This document shows positions 31,921 through 43,100 of a stretch of DNA of 64,000 nt, piece after piece. Below the pieces are notes generated by a model. It did not search any database. It was not told the origin of the DNA and was given only the letters and a program-made list of their open reading frames with translations. Both the position numbers and the translations under genes were made by a program. The stretch covers positions 310,001 to 374,000 of the forward strand of contig CAJNOJ010000049.1 of NCBI GenBank assembly GCA_905250025.1. Direction: 5' to 3'. Every line of letters begins with the position of its first letter. Position 1 is the first letter of the stretch. The DNA is from Adineta ricciae. Its lineage: Eukaryota; Rotifera; Eurotatoria; Adinetida; Adinetidae.

Positions 31921-31968
31921 TGTCTCCTAACGAGTTTTTAGTGTCTTTAACAGAGGCTTTGCTTTCGG
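31921..31968 (+). CDS. Orphan first coding exon of a truncated gene
   Basis: ATG opens 16 codons (MSPNEFLVSLTEALLS) and ends at a strong donor GTAAGT at 31969. The upstream context is good: TATA box at 31760, acceptor at 31873-31883. No following exon continues the gene before the undetermined base at 32190, beyond which another gene's sequence starts on the same strand. The rest of this gene is therefore missing, most simply because of an assembly join. Product unknown. Confidence 0.4.
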
Positions 31969-32189
31969 TAAGTTGAATGAATATTTCTAACGAAAAGTAA
32001 ATATCTATTTATAAATGACAGATCTCAAATGATTGAAATCCACATATCACGAAGAGCTCGGAAAAGGGGGGAGAAAATCGATAGAAGGTGGTGCACCTGC
32101 CGAAATAATTTCATCCGATGAATAAAAATGCTTCCAAGGACAATAATTCCGGGAATAATACACCGACAATGTCTGGTGGCCGGGTCGGA

Positions 32190-32190
32190 N
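32190..32190. other. Undetermined base (n) at a sequence junction
   Basis: The only n in the window. Sequence to its right is the inverted copy of the exon of the gene at 29726-30492; sequence to its left is unrelated. This is what a contig join or a polished-over gap looks like. Confidence 0.8.
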
Positions 32191-32538
32191 TCATTCGATT
32201 CCAACATTTCATCTCTTTCATCCATATCTCAGCATCATCAACAACAACAGCAGCAGCAGTTACAATCGACTCGCACACACGCCGATGACTCATGTTCACT
32301 GTCGACGTTGTCCGATGTGAGTGTGATTCCACATGATGAAATGAACATTTCAAACTTCGATGTGACTGGTTGGCATTCGTTACCGGAATTACTGGAGTGT
32401 TGTCATTGTGAGTGTCATCATCATATTGACAATATTGGTCAGAGTAGACGTGAGAAGGAAATGAATCATTATTTATATGTTCCAGAACAATATCGATCGA
32501 AACGAACAAAAAATGAACTTTATCCTTTTGTTTTGTAG
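32191..32538 (+). pseudogene. Inverted partial copy of the polyglutamine gene
   Basis: Codes for the C-terminal part of the protein at 29726-30492, beginning SFDSNISSLSS and ending NELYPFVL (the other copy ends NELYPFIL). Differences are few: the Gln run is shorter and one Ile is Val. It begins abruptly at the undetermined base and lacks the first three exons and the start of exon 4. Downstream of the stop the two copies diverge at once. Either a true inverted duplication, an allelic copy joined in assembly, or a pseudogene. Confidence 0.7.
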
Positions 32539-32625
32539 TTTGAATCTATGTGTAAGAGCGCCATATGTTTTGCGTATGTCTAATTATCGGCTAGGAGTTT
32601 GTTTTTTATTATTCGAATAAAGACG

Positions 32626-33351
32626 ATGAGTAAGGAAATAACTCTAGAAATAAAATGTAACCTGAAATCATTCTACTGCAAACGTCGATTTCCCGTATCT
32701 GAATGGACATTGGGAGATTTTCGGCAGTTTCTCGAACAGTTACTTGACATTAACATTGAAGATATAATTATTCGTCTCCATTCTCAAGAATTACGAGCAG
32801 ACCAAGATCATACTTTACTATCTAATGTTAATGGTTTATGCGAAAATGAGATAATTACAGTCGATTCGCATCGTCGTTTTGATGATATCGATTATGTGAA
32901 TAGATTACCAGAAAAATATCGAATGTCCGATGAAGTGTATGCACAACGGAAAGGAACATTAAAAGATTATCTTCAGCGAAATAAATTAGGGAAGTATAGT
33001 GATCATTATTCTTCGTTGGCTTCATATTCGAATATTAAAAATAGAAAAGAATTGAAACTACGTGAATTAAATCGTCTAAAATTGAAACAAATAGAGATTG
33101 GAATGCAGATAGAAGTGAATGAACCATCGTTACACAAACGATACGGTGAAGTTGTTTATATTGGTACATTACGTGGAATCCGTGATGAATTTATTGGCGT
33201 GTTATTCAGTGAACCTGTTGGTGATTCAAATGGATGTGATGGAATCATCCGATACTTTGATGCGAAACGAAAATATGCAAGTTTTGTTCGACCTGAATAT
33301 ATTGAAATTCTTTCAAATGATCTCAATGAGAATCACGAGTGGAACAGTTAA
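32626..33351 (+). CDS. TBCB: Tubulin-folding cofactor B
   Basis: Single exon, 241 residues. Residues about 5-90 form the ubiquitin-like domain, residues about 100-155 a linker with charged coiled coil, and residues about 160-230 the CAP-Gly domain (RYGEVVYIGTLRGIRDEFIGV then YASFVRPEYIEIL). TBCB binds alpha-tubulin and with TBCE disassembles or folds the tubulin heterodimer. Two oddities: the GKNDG signature of CAP-Gly is GDSNG here, and the acidic DEI/DEM tail that TBCE recognises is absent, the protein ending HEWNS. I chose the ATG at 32626 because upstream in frame there is only TTG. Introns are lacking, unlike most neighbours. Confidence 0.88.
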   Translation: MSKEITLEIKCNLKSFYCKRRFPVSEWTLGDFRQFLEQLLDINIEDIIIRLHSQELRADQDHTLLSNVNGLCENEIITVDSHRRFDDIDYVNRLPEKYRMSDEVYAQRKGTLKDYLQRNKLGKYSDHYSSLASYSNIKNRKELKLRELNRLKLKQIEIGMQIEVNEPSLHKRYGEVVYIGTLRGIRDEFIGVLFSEPVGDSNGCDGIIRYFDAKRKYASFVRPEYIEILSNDLNENHEWNS

Positions 33352-34620
33352 ATTTTCAATGTTTTCGTTCGAATGATATCTATTTGAAGAAAAAACGATG
33401 TAGGAAAGAAGCTTTGATTTTATTGTAATTCTTATGAAAAGTTCTTGCTCATGATAATTTACATTGCATAATGGTTCTAGTAATAATCTGCTGTATTTTA
33501 TGAAGAAGATGGTCCTCGAAAATTCTCACGATCAAAAGTGGAATGTAACATACGAAGTGACCTTATTTTCTGAATTTCTCTGTGTGAAAGAGAACTTTCC
33601 AATGGATAATAATTGAAACAACGAAGTATTGTAGGTACAAACGTAAAGTACGTTTTATGCTTGAATAATCATTAGAAATGCAGAAACAGCTAACGCCTTA
33701 AATTGATGATAATCATGATTTATGATTATGAATAATAATTTTCGTCACAAAATAAAATACGAGAACTATTATTTGAAATAAGTTTTCATTTCCATGTCAA
33801 AACTCCATGAAAAATTTGGTATTTAGTCTATCATGGTAGCACACACTTCGTAATTTCGTACACATCATTGTAATTGCATCACACGACTTCGTTCGTTTCA
33901 CTGTACGTCAATATTTACTCATTATTACAAAATACTACGATTTTTCATTCAACGAAGGTTTGTAATGATGACATATGTGTATTTGCATAACAAAGGTGTT
34001 ATTGCGACAGAAAAATACTATATAATCTTTTCAATGTAAACCGGCTGAGTTTTCACTTTGTGTTGAAAACCTCTTCTGTTGTTTGATGTGAGATACTAGA
34101 CTATTCATGTAAGAAGAAGTAGGACAAGACGAATCGTGCGGTTCGCACTGAAAAAATGCCTGTTATGTTGGTCAGATTTTTCTTTCCGCGAAAATGATTT
34201 TATGCATGTCTACTTCCGAGCGAAAATGCCAACCATTGACGTTAATGTCTTGTCGTAAATAAAAATCAGGTAGAAGATGATTCAACGAAATATAATTTTT
34301 GCTTTTCTTCTTATCTGACCTTGGACATGTATGGTTTTTTCCCTTTTCGTATTTTAAAATTGGCCCACGTATTTATGATTTTTATTCTTGATCGCTATTG
34401 TGATGAGTCATCGAACTAAACATAAAATATGTAGACTATGGCATTTTTTCCTTAGTTCTTCCCATATGATTACGCATTAAGTACGTCTGCTGACAACGAC
34501 TACAGTCAGTTGCTTATAACACACTGTCGTTCTTTTTCCACCGACGTCATTACGAAAGTACACGTGCGGATCACATCATCTTTTTTTCTATTCTTGCGCA
34601 ATTCAGTGGTCGTGGCAAAT
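33352..34620. other. Intergenic, no gene seen
   Basis: AT-rich, with no supported open frame on either strand. It holds the 3' end of TBCB (AATAAAAT near 33751) and the upstream region of the small gene at 34771. Several ATGATAAT-like words near 33700-33730 are simple sequence. Confidence 0.4.
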
Positions 34621-34626
34621 GCACTC

Positions 34627-34635
34627 TATATAAAG
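34627..34635 (+). promoter_or_regulatory. TATA box (TATATAAAG)
   Basis: A perfect TATATAAAG lies about 140 bp before the ATG at 34771. The transcript would have a leader with a pyrimidine-rich region. A TATA box of this quality is otherwise seen only at 31760 in this window, suggesting an inducible or strongly expressed gene. Confidence 0.45.
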
Positions 34636-34770
34636 GCGATACTTTCTTCGGTTTGCTTTTATTTCTACAAATTTTACACTACGGCACACCTCATATTCAT
34701 TCTCTTACCTTTTAAATAAACTTTCGTCGTGTATCAACAGCAAATCTCTGTTACACACTTCGCTGCGAAC

Positions 34771-34995
34771 ATGGTTTATAATGCTCTTGATATAGCTCAT
34801 CAATTCATTCAAAAGTCATTGCCAAAGCCTCGCTCTGAGTCGTCTTCTCCTAAACAATATTTAATTACGAATTCATTTCAATCGTCTCGATTCATTCCAC
34901 TCATGGCTCGACCATTCGAAGTCATCAATATTACAGGTGAAACCACCGACAACACCAAGGATGATGGTAAGCCACCTGAACAACATCCTGATTGA
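34771..34995 (+). CDS. Small hypothetical protein with strong promoter
   Basis: 74 residues, starting at the ATG at 34771 (upstream in frame begins with GTG). Ser/Pro-rich middle (PKPRSESSSPKQY) and an acidic Thr/Asp-rich tail (ITGETTDNTKDDGKPP); no membrane helix or signal peptide. No family recognised. Its best support is the TATA box at 34627 and the ATG context; the predicted protein looks intrinsically disordered, as small stress-induced proteins often do, but that is speculation. Confidence 0.45.
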   Translation: MVYNALDIAHQFIQKSLPKPRSESSSPKQYLITNSFQSSRFIPLMARPFEVINITGETTDNTKDDGKPPEQHPD

Positions 34996-35356
34996 AGATA
35001 ACAACAATCTTAACTTGTGTTGGACTCTAAATAACCAGAATTTATTCATCTGGATCACACATCATTTCATCATATCTCATTGAAAAAATTAGTACGTACT
35101 GAGTAAATCTATTAGATTAGTTTTGTATTTCTTTTTATTATCATAGTGATGAAACAATTGACATGTGTAATGAGTTTGTGTTGCTCACAAACGGTAATCA
35201 ACTCGCCTAACAGTGCTGTGTCTCATTTATTAATAGGTATTTAATATTAAAAAATACGGATGATCGCGTCTTATTCGACATTTTGTTGTGTGAATGTGAT
35301 TGTTAGATTCATAAGAATTTACAAAATAAAATACTTGATGTTCTAGAAACTTTTTT

Positions 35357-35725
35357 TTTCAGTTTTTCAACTAATTCTATATCTAATGATGACCACTCTA
35401 AGGTTTCCAGATTTTCTTTCATATGTTGCTCATTTGCAGTACCGATTAGTATTCAAAAGGTCTAATAAGAGGCATTCTTCTCACGACAAAACTGTCGTAT
35501 GACATTGCGCAATCGAGTTTCAGCATAGTAACGATTTTGTTTGACTGATTATTTATGTTGAGCATCGTCATACAACCGTTTTCGATCTTCGGGATCATAT
35601 AAACCACCAATACTTAACTATTGTACTTGCTTAGATGAAGAAGCCTGAGGATTATAGGGTAATCGTTTGGATTGATCTTGTCTGTCAAGGAGCGTAGATT
35701 TTGTTTGAAATTCAACTAATATATG
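35357..35725 (-). pseudogene. Decayed copy of the aldo/keto reductase gene
   Basis: Minus-strand match to the second exon of the gene at 37261-38175: 'TTTTTCAGTTTTTCAA', 'TCTTTCATATGTTG(C/T)TCATTTG', 'ATTCTTCTCACGACAAAACTGTCGTATG' and 'AGTTTCAGCATAG(T/A)AACGATTTTGT' occur in the same order. About 130 bp are missing in the middle (between the two first blocks and the third) and another block around 35625 is missing; frames are broken. It lies 1.5 kb from the intact gene in the same orientation, so it is a dead tandem duplicate. Confidence 0.85.
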
Positions 35726-37260
35726 AATAACAGAACCTTTGCTGTACATTTTGGAAGGAAAACAAGTTGTAAAGACTAATAATTAACATTGATATTAATC
35801 ATTCGAATGATTTGTATTTCACCAACTTGAGAGTGTAGATACAGAGAAAAATGAATAGCATCAAATTCTTCCAGCAGTATCATAGACTTATCGTCCTGCT
35901 ATCATCTGTCACAACGACACAAATATCGATTAGTTATTATCAAGCTGTCTGTTTTATTTTATTTGTTGAGTTTTAAATAAAAACTTGAAAAACCAATCAG
36001 CCTAAACTTTTTAATTCATTAGTTTTATTCAGATATCAATTTCAAAGTCGCATTTAATCGTCATTCTCTTTATCCTAGTCGTGAAAATCTTACTTGAACT
36101 AAACAAAAGCAATCATAAATAACCGCAGATATGTAAAAGTCGTCCTCAAGATTGCATTCAAGTTTAATGCTTTACTACAAGTTCTTCGTCGATTACGAGA
36201 TAAAAAATAAGAAGAAAGTAAGTTACTAGTTATATTTTATCTGCATTGTTTTTCTTTTTTATCTTCGGTTAAACAACTGTAAAGCAGACGTATCGAACAG
36301 GACACGGTTGTATTTCACGGTGTCAGTTATGACTAAATAGTACTAGTGACTTTTGTAGTCGTAAAAATGTCGTTTTGTCACGATGGTTCGAAAACAGATA
36401 ATAAATGAGTCCCTTCAAACTGAATCGAGCATCCGCTGTAGAAAAATGGCTGAACCTACAATCAATAAGAAAACGTGTGTCGAATGGTGTGATTTCGTTT
36501 ACAAATATTTGTATAACGGTCCACAATTACCACTGATATATAGAAAAGACGCAAACATAATTGATCTAACACATCAAAAGCAGATTAATACCAATAAACA
36601 TAGTTATTCTTTCAATGAAAGTACCCATCGCTTTACTCGATGGGTTAAAATGTTTAATAACCTGTTGTAGAAAAAAATTAGTTTTGATTTTGAACGAGTT
36701 TTTGTTGTGCCGTTTTTTTCTGTCACCCGTATTATTTTCTTGTCTTGCTTTTTCCTTCTCGTGCTTGTTATACAATAAATGATTCTCGGCATTGAGCAAT
36801 ACAAGAATAGTTGTTTATATCATTCATCAAAATTTAAAAAGCAAAGAAGAAATCAAGTAAACATAAGTAATCAAAGATTTCAAAATGAAAAATCTGCGTC
36901 AAAATCAAACAAAATTTTGTCTTTCTATGAATTATTTTACGAAATGCGTTTCCAATCTTGTCTATCAAAACAACTAGAGAACGGTATCATTCATTTTCCG
37001 TTCTATTTATGAAGCCTTTAAATTCCAATCTACAATTAATACCGAATGATGCACTATATCGACGATTTGTTGTTCATTCTAAGCAATATACAACTATTAG
37101 TTCAACAGTCATATGCTTTTATTGTTGAATTCTAGCATCGTTAGTGTCAAAAGACAATGTCAATCAAAACCAATTAGAAAGTTCAATGCGAGTATATTTA
37201 AAAAACAACTATAATACAAAGCTTGGTTATACAAACTTCAGATGAAAAATCATTTTTGCG
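35726..37260. other. Intergenic, two dubious small frames
   Basis: Open frames at 36383-36670 (95 codons, plus strand) and 36779-37012 (77 codons) have no family resemblance, no convincing start context and a composition rich in Lys/Asn/Ile expected of AT-rich DNA. I do not call them genes. An inverted repeat-like pair, GTACCCATCGC / CGATGGGTT, sits at 36621-36645 inside the first. Confidence 0.35.
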
Positions 37261-38175
37261 TCAATCATGAATGAGTTTTTTCAGTTTTTCAATTGATTCA
37301 TTGTCGAGCGATGGCCATTCTAAGACATTTAGATCTTCTTTCATATGTTGTTCATTTGTCGTGCCAGTCAACGGTGTTAAACCAATATCTAGCAAAAATC
37401 GAAACAATACTTGTGCCGATGTACCATGCCGTTGTTGAGCGAGTTGCTTTACTAATGGATGACTAAGAATTTGTGGATTAGCTGTGAGTGTCCAAAAACT
37501 CTGATAAAAAATATTCTTCTCACGACAAAACTGTCGTATATCACTGTCAAATTGAGTTTCAGCATAGAAACGATTTTGTATGACTGATGGTTTATGTCGA
37601 GCATCATCATATAATCGTTTTAGACCTTCAAGATCATATAAATTACTAATGCCTAATTGTTTCACACGACCTTCATCAACAAATTTTTCGACTTCGCGAT
37701 AAACCTGCATGTTCAAGTCGTGTGATTGTAATGGACTATGAAGTACCAATGAATCAATATAATCTGTATTTAAATTTTTTAATGATGTTGCGAATGATTG
37801 TTGAACTTGTTGAGGTAAAGATGCATGAGGATCGTAAGGTAGAGGTTTAGATTGGTCTTGTCCACGAAGCGGTGTAAATTTCGTTTGAATAAATAGATCT
37901 TTACGTGGAATATTATGCTTCGTTTCAAGTTCGACTAATGCCTGACCAACAAGATCCTCACTATTATAAGAAAAATAAATGAATTGATTCGTTCTCTATT
38001 ACTGACAATAAAATTACCTGTAATGTTTCGGTTGACATGCTGTGTCAATACCACGAAAACCATTCAAAATTGCTTTGATAACAAGAGAAATGGTTGCTTC
38101 TTTTTTCCAAGCTGTTCCATAGATTAAACGAGGCATCTGAATACCAGCATTAGTGGTTACCGTTTTTACTGACAT
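37261..38175 (-). CDS. Aldo/keto reductase
   Basis: Two exons, 38018-38175 and 37261-37960, 285 residues, about the family length (280-330). The catalytic tetrad is in place: Asp44 (GIDTACQPKHYSED), Tyr52, Lys80 (FIQTKF) and His127 (SLVLHSP). The NADPH-binding C-terminal half is present (SNLYDLEGL; PLTGTTNEQHMKEDL). It reduces carbonyls or sugars with NADPH; the substrate is not predictable. The QPKHY phrase following DTA is, to my knowledge, typical of fungal and plant-type members and not of animal ones, so horizontal origin is possible. The ATG at 38175 is preferred over one at 38250 because MSVKTVTTNAGIQMP matches the family start. Confidence 0.88.
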
Positions 38176-39624
38176 AGTTTTCTCTTGACAAAATTGTGAA
38201 GTGTGATGAGAAAAGAAAACGACATAGTTGGAGTATTGGTTATAAAACATGGACTTTCTCTATCCAATCGACTTACTCTGATATAACCAATTCAAATAAG
38301 TTCTACCAGGAAGACCTAATTTTTATTTTAGATAATTTCTTTTACATACAAAAAAGATGATCGATTTTTTTTTCTCTCAAAAAGGATTCAAGAGAGAATT
38401 TTTCAATAACGCGAATTCTTGAAATAAGAAGAGCGGTTTAAATATATTTCATATATGACTAAACCTCACTGGAAATCTTATGTTACCATAATAATAGAGA
38501 AATCAAAATCCCCATCGATCATTTTTGAAGGACACATAGAATAAAATTACCGTTTGACGTCATTCTCTGCATATCTGAATAAATGTTCACTTGACATTAC
38601 TTCGTTCGTTTTCATCATATCTGTTGTTTCATCTCTGTCGATATTATCTCACCTTTTTCGTCAAATTGCTCTTTAATGACCATTGATTTCCTCTCGAAGT
38701 TAAAACAGAATCTACCCCAGGAGTTCTTTCTCATCGATAGAATCTATCAATCCCTTCTATTGTTCGATTAATATTTCAAGAGATCACAAACATCAACAAA
38801 AACGTCAATGAAAATAGTCATTAGACGAACATTTCCATATAATATCCGTGTTATTTGTCTATGTAAAACAGCATGTTCTATGTTAGCTCGAATGTCACAT
38901 CCATATTAACCGTAAAACACGATCGGTGGGGATGATCATGATTATGATGATAATTTTGTTATTCTTAAGTGAAATACATCCGTAACCGACATATGTTCCT
39001 TCTTGTTTCGATAAGGTGTCATCTTTCTTGTGAAAAAAGGAAAAGTTTTCGATAAGTTCTTCTCCAAGCAAACTTTTCTAAACTATAGATAACTATTTAG
39101 CACTTGATCGTCGTTTCAATCACCACAGGATGATTCTGATTGATCAATGTCGGCGTTATTTTTTCTCTGTTCATTTATCTGAATGATTGATCAGAAATAT
39201 ATTTACAACGGTGTGTTAAAATCGAAATGTGTCTTCATTTTTCTTTCATCTTGAACAATCGAACAAAATCAAAGTTTCGATTCTCAGAAAGTTATGCTTT
39301 TGGAAAACTACTGACGAGATTACATTTTCATCGATCTACACACGTACAATTCAGTTGATGAATTACACTAATTGGTTTATTAGATTGATTGCAATTCTCT
39401 CGCTAAGTGTGATTTGATTACGAAGGGTGAAATTTTATTGGTTGATTCCATTTTTCTCAATCCAATCGAAAAGAGAAAAAGAGATGGTGAGAGAGAGAGA
39501 GATAGAGAGAAAGGAAAAGATAAATAGCATCATTTATTAAAAGTCATTCACAAATAAATAACTTCATTCATTCGAAATTTCAAAGCAGTCAAATAACAAC
39601 GAAACGAATTGATATTCTAATCAA
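38176..39624. other. Intergenic, upstream regions of two divergent genes
   Basis: No supported gene. It separates the start of the aldo/keto reductase (minus) from the start of the SoxE-like gene (plus). A (GA)n-rich tract (39481-39519) lies about 100 bp before the Sox start. 39229-39417 is open but begins GTG and resembles nothing. Confidence 0.4.
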
Positions 39625-40746
39625 ATGTCATCATCAGGAAGTTCAACGACCAAATCAGTAAGTTTAACAAAGAAAGACTTCAGATAGATTTGTAATTTTG
39701 AATTATAGAATGTCCTTCTATCAAGTATTGTAACATCAGCATTAAGTCAATTCAATTGGGCTGAATTGGAACAGAAACAACCAAAGCCTGCAAAACCTGT
39801 TCATGTCAAACGACCTATGAATGCCTTTATGGTTTGGGCTCAAACTGCTCGGAAAGCATTGACTGCAAATTTGTCTATTGTTAACAACGCACAACTAAGC
39901 AAAACGTTGGGCAAAATGTGGAAGTAAGTTCATTAAGGGATATGAATAGCTTTGATCTCATATGTTTGATTTTTAGGGAATTACCACAAGAAGAACGCCA
40001 ATTGTTTGTTGAAGAAGCTGAACGTATTCGTGAACAGCATAAACGTGATCATCCAGAATATCGGTATCAACCAAAACGAAAAGCTAAACGTATGTTAATC
40101 AACTAAGTTTTCTCCGACTTTATTAATCTTTCTATTTAAAGACGCTCGTTATCATCCATATTCTACTCCTAATACAAGCAAATCTTCTGCATCACCATCA
40201 TCATCATCGGTGAACGACACAAGTGTCCAAAGTGATCATCATCCACCTGCGGCTTCGTCTCCATGTTCATCATCGTTCGACGAACCGTCAGGAAATTCAT
40301 CTGTATTTCTTCCATCTTATCCACCACAACAGATCTATTCCCACAAATATCAACATTCTCACGAAGATCTCCTCGACAACGATGAAAACGCTTGTACTTC
40401 AAAAGAAAACTTTTCAGCAACATCTTATTACGTGCAAACACCGATTGATGCCGATCAACAATACGAAACGAACACAACTGGACACTATCCGACCGAAAAT
40501 TTTGCGTATCCAAGTAAGTACTTTTGAATCAGATTGTAGCGGTTGATTTGACATCTCGATTTAGATATGTACAATGCGTATTATCCATCGTTTTCTCATC
40601 ATTCTGCAGTGCCCGAATACAATTCAAACGGTACCCTCTACAATGCAAACTACGGTGTACTTTCGTACGACGCATCATATATGGCACATCCGTCGAACAC
40701 AATGAATTTCAATTATCTGAATGCTCATTATTCGTCTGGTCAATAG
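39625..40746 (+). CDS. SoxE: SoxE-like HMG-box transcription factor
   Basis: Five exons: 39625-39657, 39709-39923, 39977-40089, 40142-40513 and 40565-40746; 304 residues. The HMG box (about residues 35-112) starts [14 protein letters not shown] and continues [13 protein letters not shown], then [23 protein letters not shown]; this combination is the SoxE (Sox8/9/10) signature. An intron splits the box inside KMWK, and another follows the box. The C-terminus is Ser/Tyr/His/Asn-rich with repeated Tyr-Asn-Ala, a transactivation type. SoxE factors control neural, glial and germline fates in animals. The region between residues 120 and 300 shows no other domain. Confidence 0.88.
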
Positions 40747-40827
40747 ATGTTTCTAAAGATTGTTTCTTGTGTTATTTTTTTATATATATAAATTTGGTGT
40801 ATGAAATAAATTATGTAAATCTAAGAG

Positions 40828-41493
40828 TTAAAGGTCTTTTTGTTTTTCAGCAAGTCCAACGTCGATATTATCTTGGGGCGCTTTTTCAGGTTTTCGAGAT
40901 AATTCTGGATGAGGTTTGTCGGATGCTAATCGGCCTGCGTCGTTGAATTGTTGAGCAAGTACGAGTTGAAATTTGTCATCGAGTTTCGATCGAAGTGGTT
41001 CAAGAATATCGTTTTCTTCTTCCTTCAAATGATGCACTAGAAGGAAAGGTGAATGAAAGTTCATAGAATGACAGAGTTAATGATGTGTACTTAGTTTATC
41101 AGCTGATTTATGTATTTGTTTCCATGTCACTGTTGACTGTTCAGCTAATTTTTTCAATTCCTTTTCAAGTTGACGATGCTCTTTAATACCGTGTTCGATC
41201 AAGTGATGTCCACCTTTTTGTTCATCTTTTAAATATTTTTCAACCTTGGGATAGAACGCAATTTCTTCCTTATGACCATGAAGTGCAATATAAGCAATCC
41301 ATTGACGAGCACGTGAATCAAGTTCCTTTGTATTTTCGATTGTTTTCAATTGTTCATATTCGTCACGCATGTATTGATGTTCAGAAAAAATCAAATCAAT
41401 GATTCCAACGGATGACGTGGAAGTAACTGAACTTCCATACGGTCGACAAAAAATCAATAGCGAAGCAACAGGAAAACGTCGCAAAAAAAGCAT
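40828..41493 (-). CDS. Hemerythrin (HHE)-domain protein, possibly mitochondrial
   Basis: Two exons, 41091-41493 and 40828-41036, 203 residues. The N-terminus (MLFLRRFPVASLLIFCRPYG) has basic and hydrophobic character typical of a mitochondrial targeting sequence. The four-helix HHE domain carries likely iron ligands: His in IFSEHQYMRDE, HGHKEEIAFYP (HxxxE), HHLIEHGIKEHRQLE and, across the intron, MHHLKEEENDILEPL (HxxxE). Such proteins bind a di-iron centre and act in O2/NO/H2O2 sensing or iron homeostasis. The C-terminal 40 residues are Pro/Asp/Lys-rich and disordered. The 3' end lies 82 bp from the end of the SoxE-like gene, convergent. Confidence 0.82.
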
Positions 41494-41992
41494 TGTTGAT
41501 TATCTAATAGAATGAAAGAAACGGGTTGTACTGAATGAACTGACTCGTAGAATCGGGTCGTGATAACTGGTCGAAGAGAGTAGCAATCAATGGAAATGAA
41601 TTAGCGAGACCTATCGGAAAGAATGGAGAACATGAGTAATGAGAAAAGATGCGTGTGGAGAAATCAACCGAATCTTTATTAATAAAAAAAAACAGAATTA
41701 ATATATAAGAGCACGTGCGAATGTTGTGTATTATCTTTTGTTCTACAGCATGCACTCATATACATGAACCAAAACACAGTAAAAAAATAAGAGAAGAAAA
41801 ATAATGTGAATAAGAGTACATAAAGTGAGAATGAGAAAAAAAAACGTGAAGAAGTTTAATGGCACGCACGTATGTTCACTTTCGTATTAACACAAAGATA
41901 AGACAAGAGAAATACTAGACTAACTTGCTTTTTTCGTCTCTATATAGAATTTGAGTATGATAGAATGAAGCAAAAAATAAATAAATAAATCT
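41494..41992. other. Short intergenic stretch
   Basis: No gene. It contains upstream sequence of the hemerythrin-domain gene (left) and 3' sequence of the second HMG-box gene (right), with AATAAATAAATAAAT at 41976-41990 on the plus strand directly at the stop codon. Confidence 0.35.
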
Positions 41993-43100
41993 TTATAGGC
42001 ATAAAAAATCATAAGATAAATATGACGAAGATGATGATGGCATGGAGATAATATCTGCTGTATTTGTAGCAAAGTTCGATAATGGTGTATCAATATAACC
42101 ATTACCATCGTAGTGTTCAGTAAGATCCATTAAATGATTATCTGTTGAATCTTGCAATAATTCATATCCTAAAAGAAAAGAATTGCAGATTTTAGAATTC
42201 ATTGAAATTATCAAGTTGTTTACCAGTTATATCATCTATGGCAGGTACTAAATCCTGTTGATTATTTGAAATATTGAACATAGGACAAGTATTGGTTAAA
42301 TAATCAACTAGGGTTGATGTTGTGTCATCGAGTGTAACTGACGATGATGATAGTGGTGATGGTGTCATTGGTAGTAGTGTTGGTGGTGGTAAAGTAATAT
42401 CGTCGTGTTTATTGATGATTTGTATTCGTACAGCTCGTCGCGATGTTACTGGAGATGTTTGTGTTCGAGATGGAGGTGCAATAATAACAGATTGAGGTTG
42501 ACTAAGAAGTTTAAAAAACCATTCATTATTAGAACTATTATCCGTTGATTCGCTTGGAATCATTGCTTGACACATTGTTAAAACTGTTGGTTGAATTGAA
42601 TGAGGAGTGATATTGGACATTAGTGATGACGATGATGTTTGTTGTGGAAGAAATGGAGATAAAGATGATGAATTCATAGTTGACAGTTGTCGTTGAGCTG
42701 AATAGAAATGAAGAAATGCTAACTTCTATATATAGGTCAGTCGGAACTGACGCTTACCTGTAGGCGAGTGATGCTTTCTTGTTATTGTTTTATTAGCGGT
42801 CGTCGAACGTTGTTTAGATTTGAATCTATAGTCGGGATGATCAATATGATATTGTCTTTTCAGTGCTTCAGCCATGTCTAAAAATGGTTGCTTTTCGTCC
42901 ACAGACATGTGTCTAAACTCGAAAGTGTCTTTTCTTTTGTCGGCAAAATGAATTTGATTTGCTTACCGCCATGTTTCACCTAGGAATTTACTCAAAGATG
43001 TTTGACTAACACCATAACCATCACTTGACACGCGTTTTCTTTCACCACGGGCCCATAATAAGAACGCGTTCATAGGTCGTTTTATTGTGGAATTTCGCAT
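41993..43100 (-). CDS. Divergent HMG-box (Sox-like) protein
   Basis: Four exons from the ATG: 42967-43100, 42758-42912, 42224-42697 and 41993-42168, 312 residues. The HMG box starts at residue 4 (TIKRPMNAFLLWARGERKR, then SLSKFLGETWR, and HMSVDEKQPF..YHIDHPDYRFK); this is Sox-like (the RPMNAF motif and the HPDY end), but not assignable to a group. An intron interrupts the box after ETWR, at a similar place to the SoxE-like gene. The long Ser/Thr/Pro/Gln tail has no known domain. The frame stays open upstream of the ATG to an acceptor 'CCAATAG' near 43208, so another 5' exon may exist. Confidence 0.78.
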
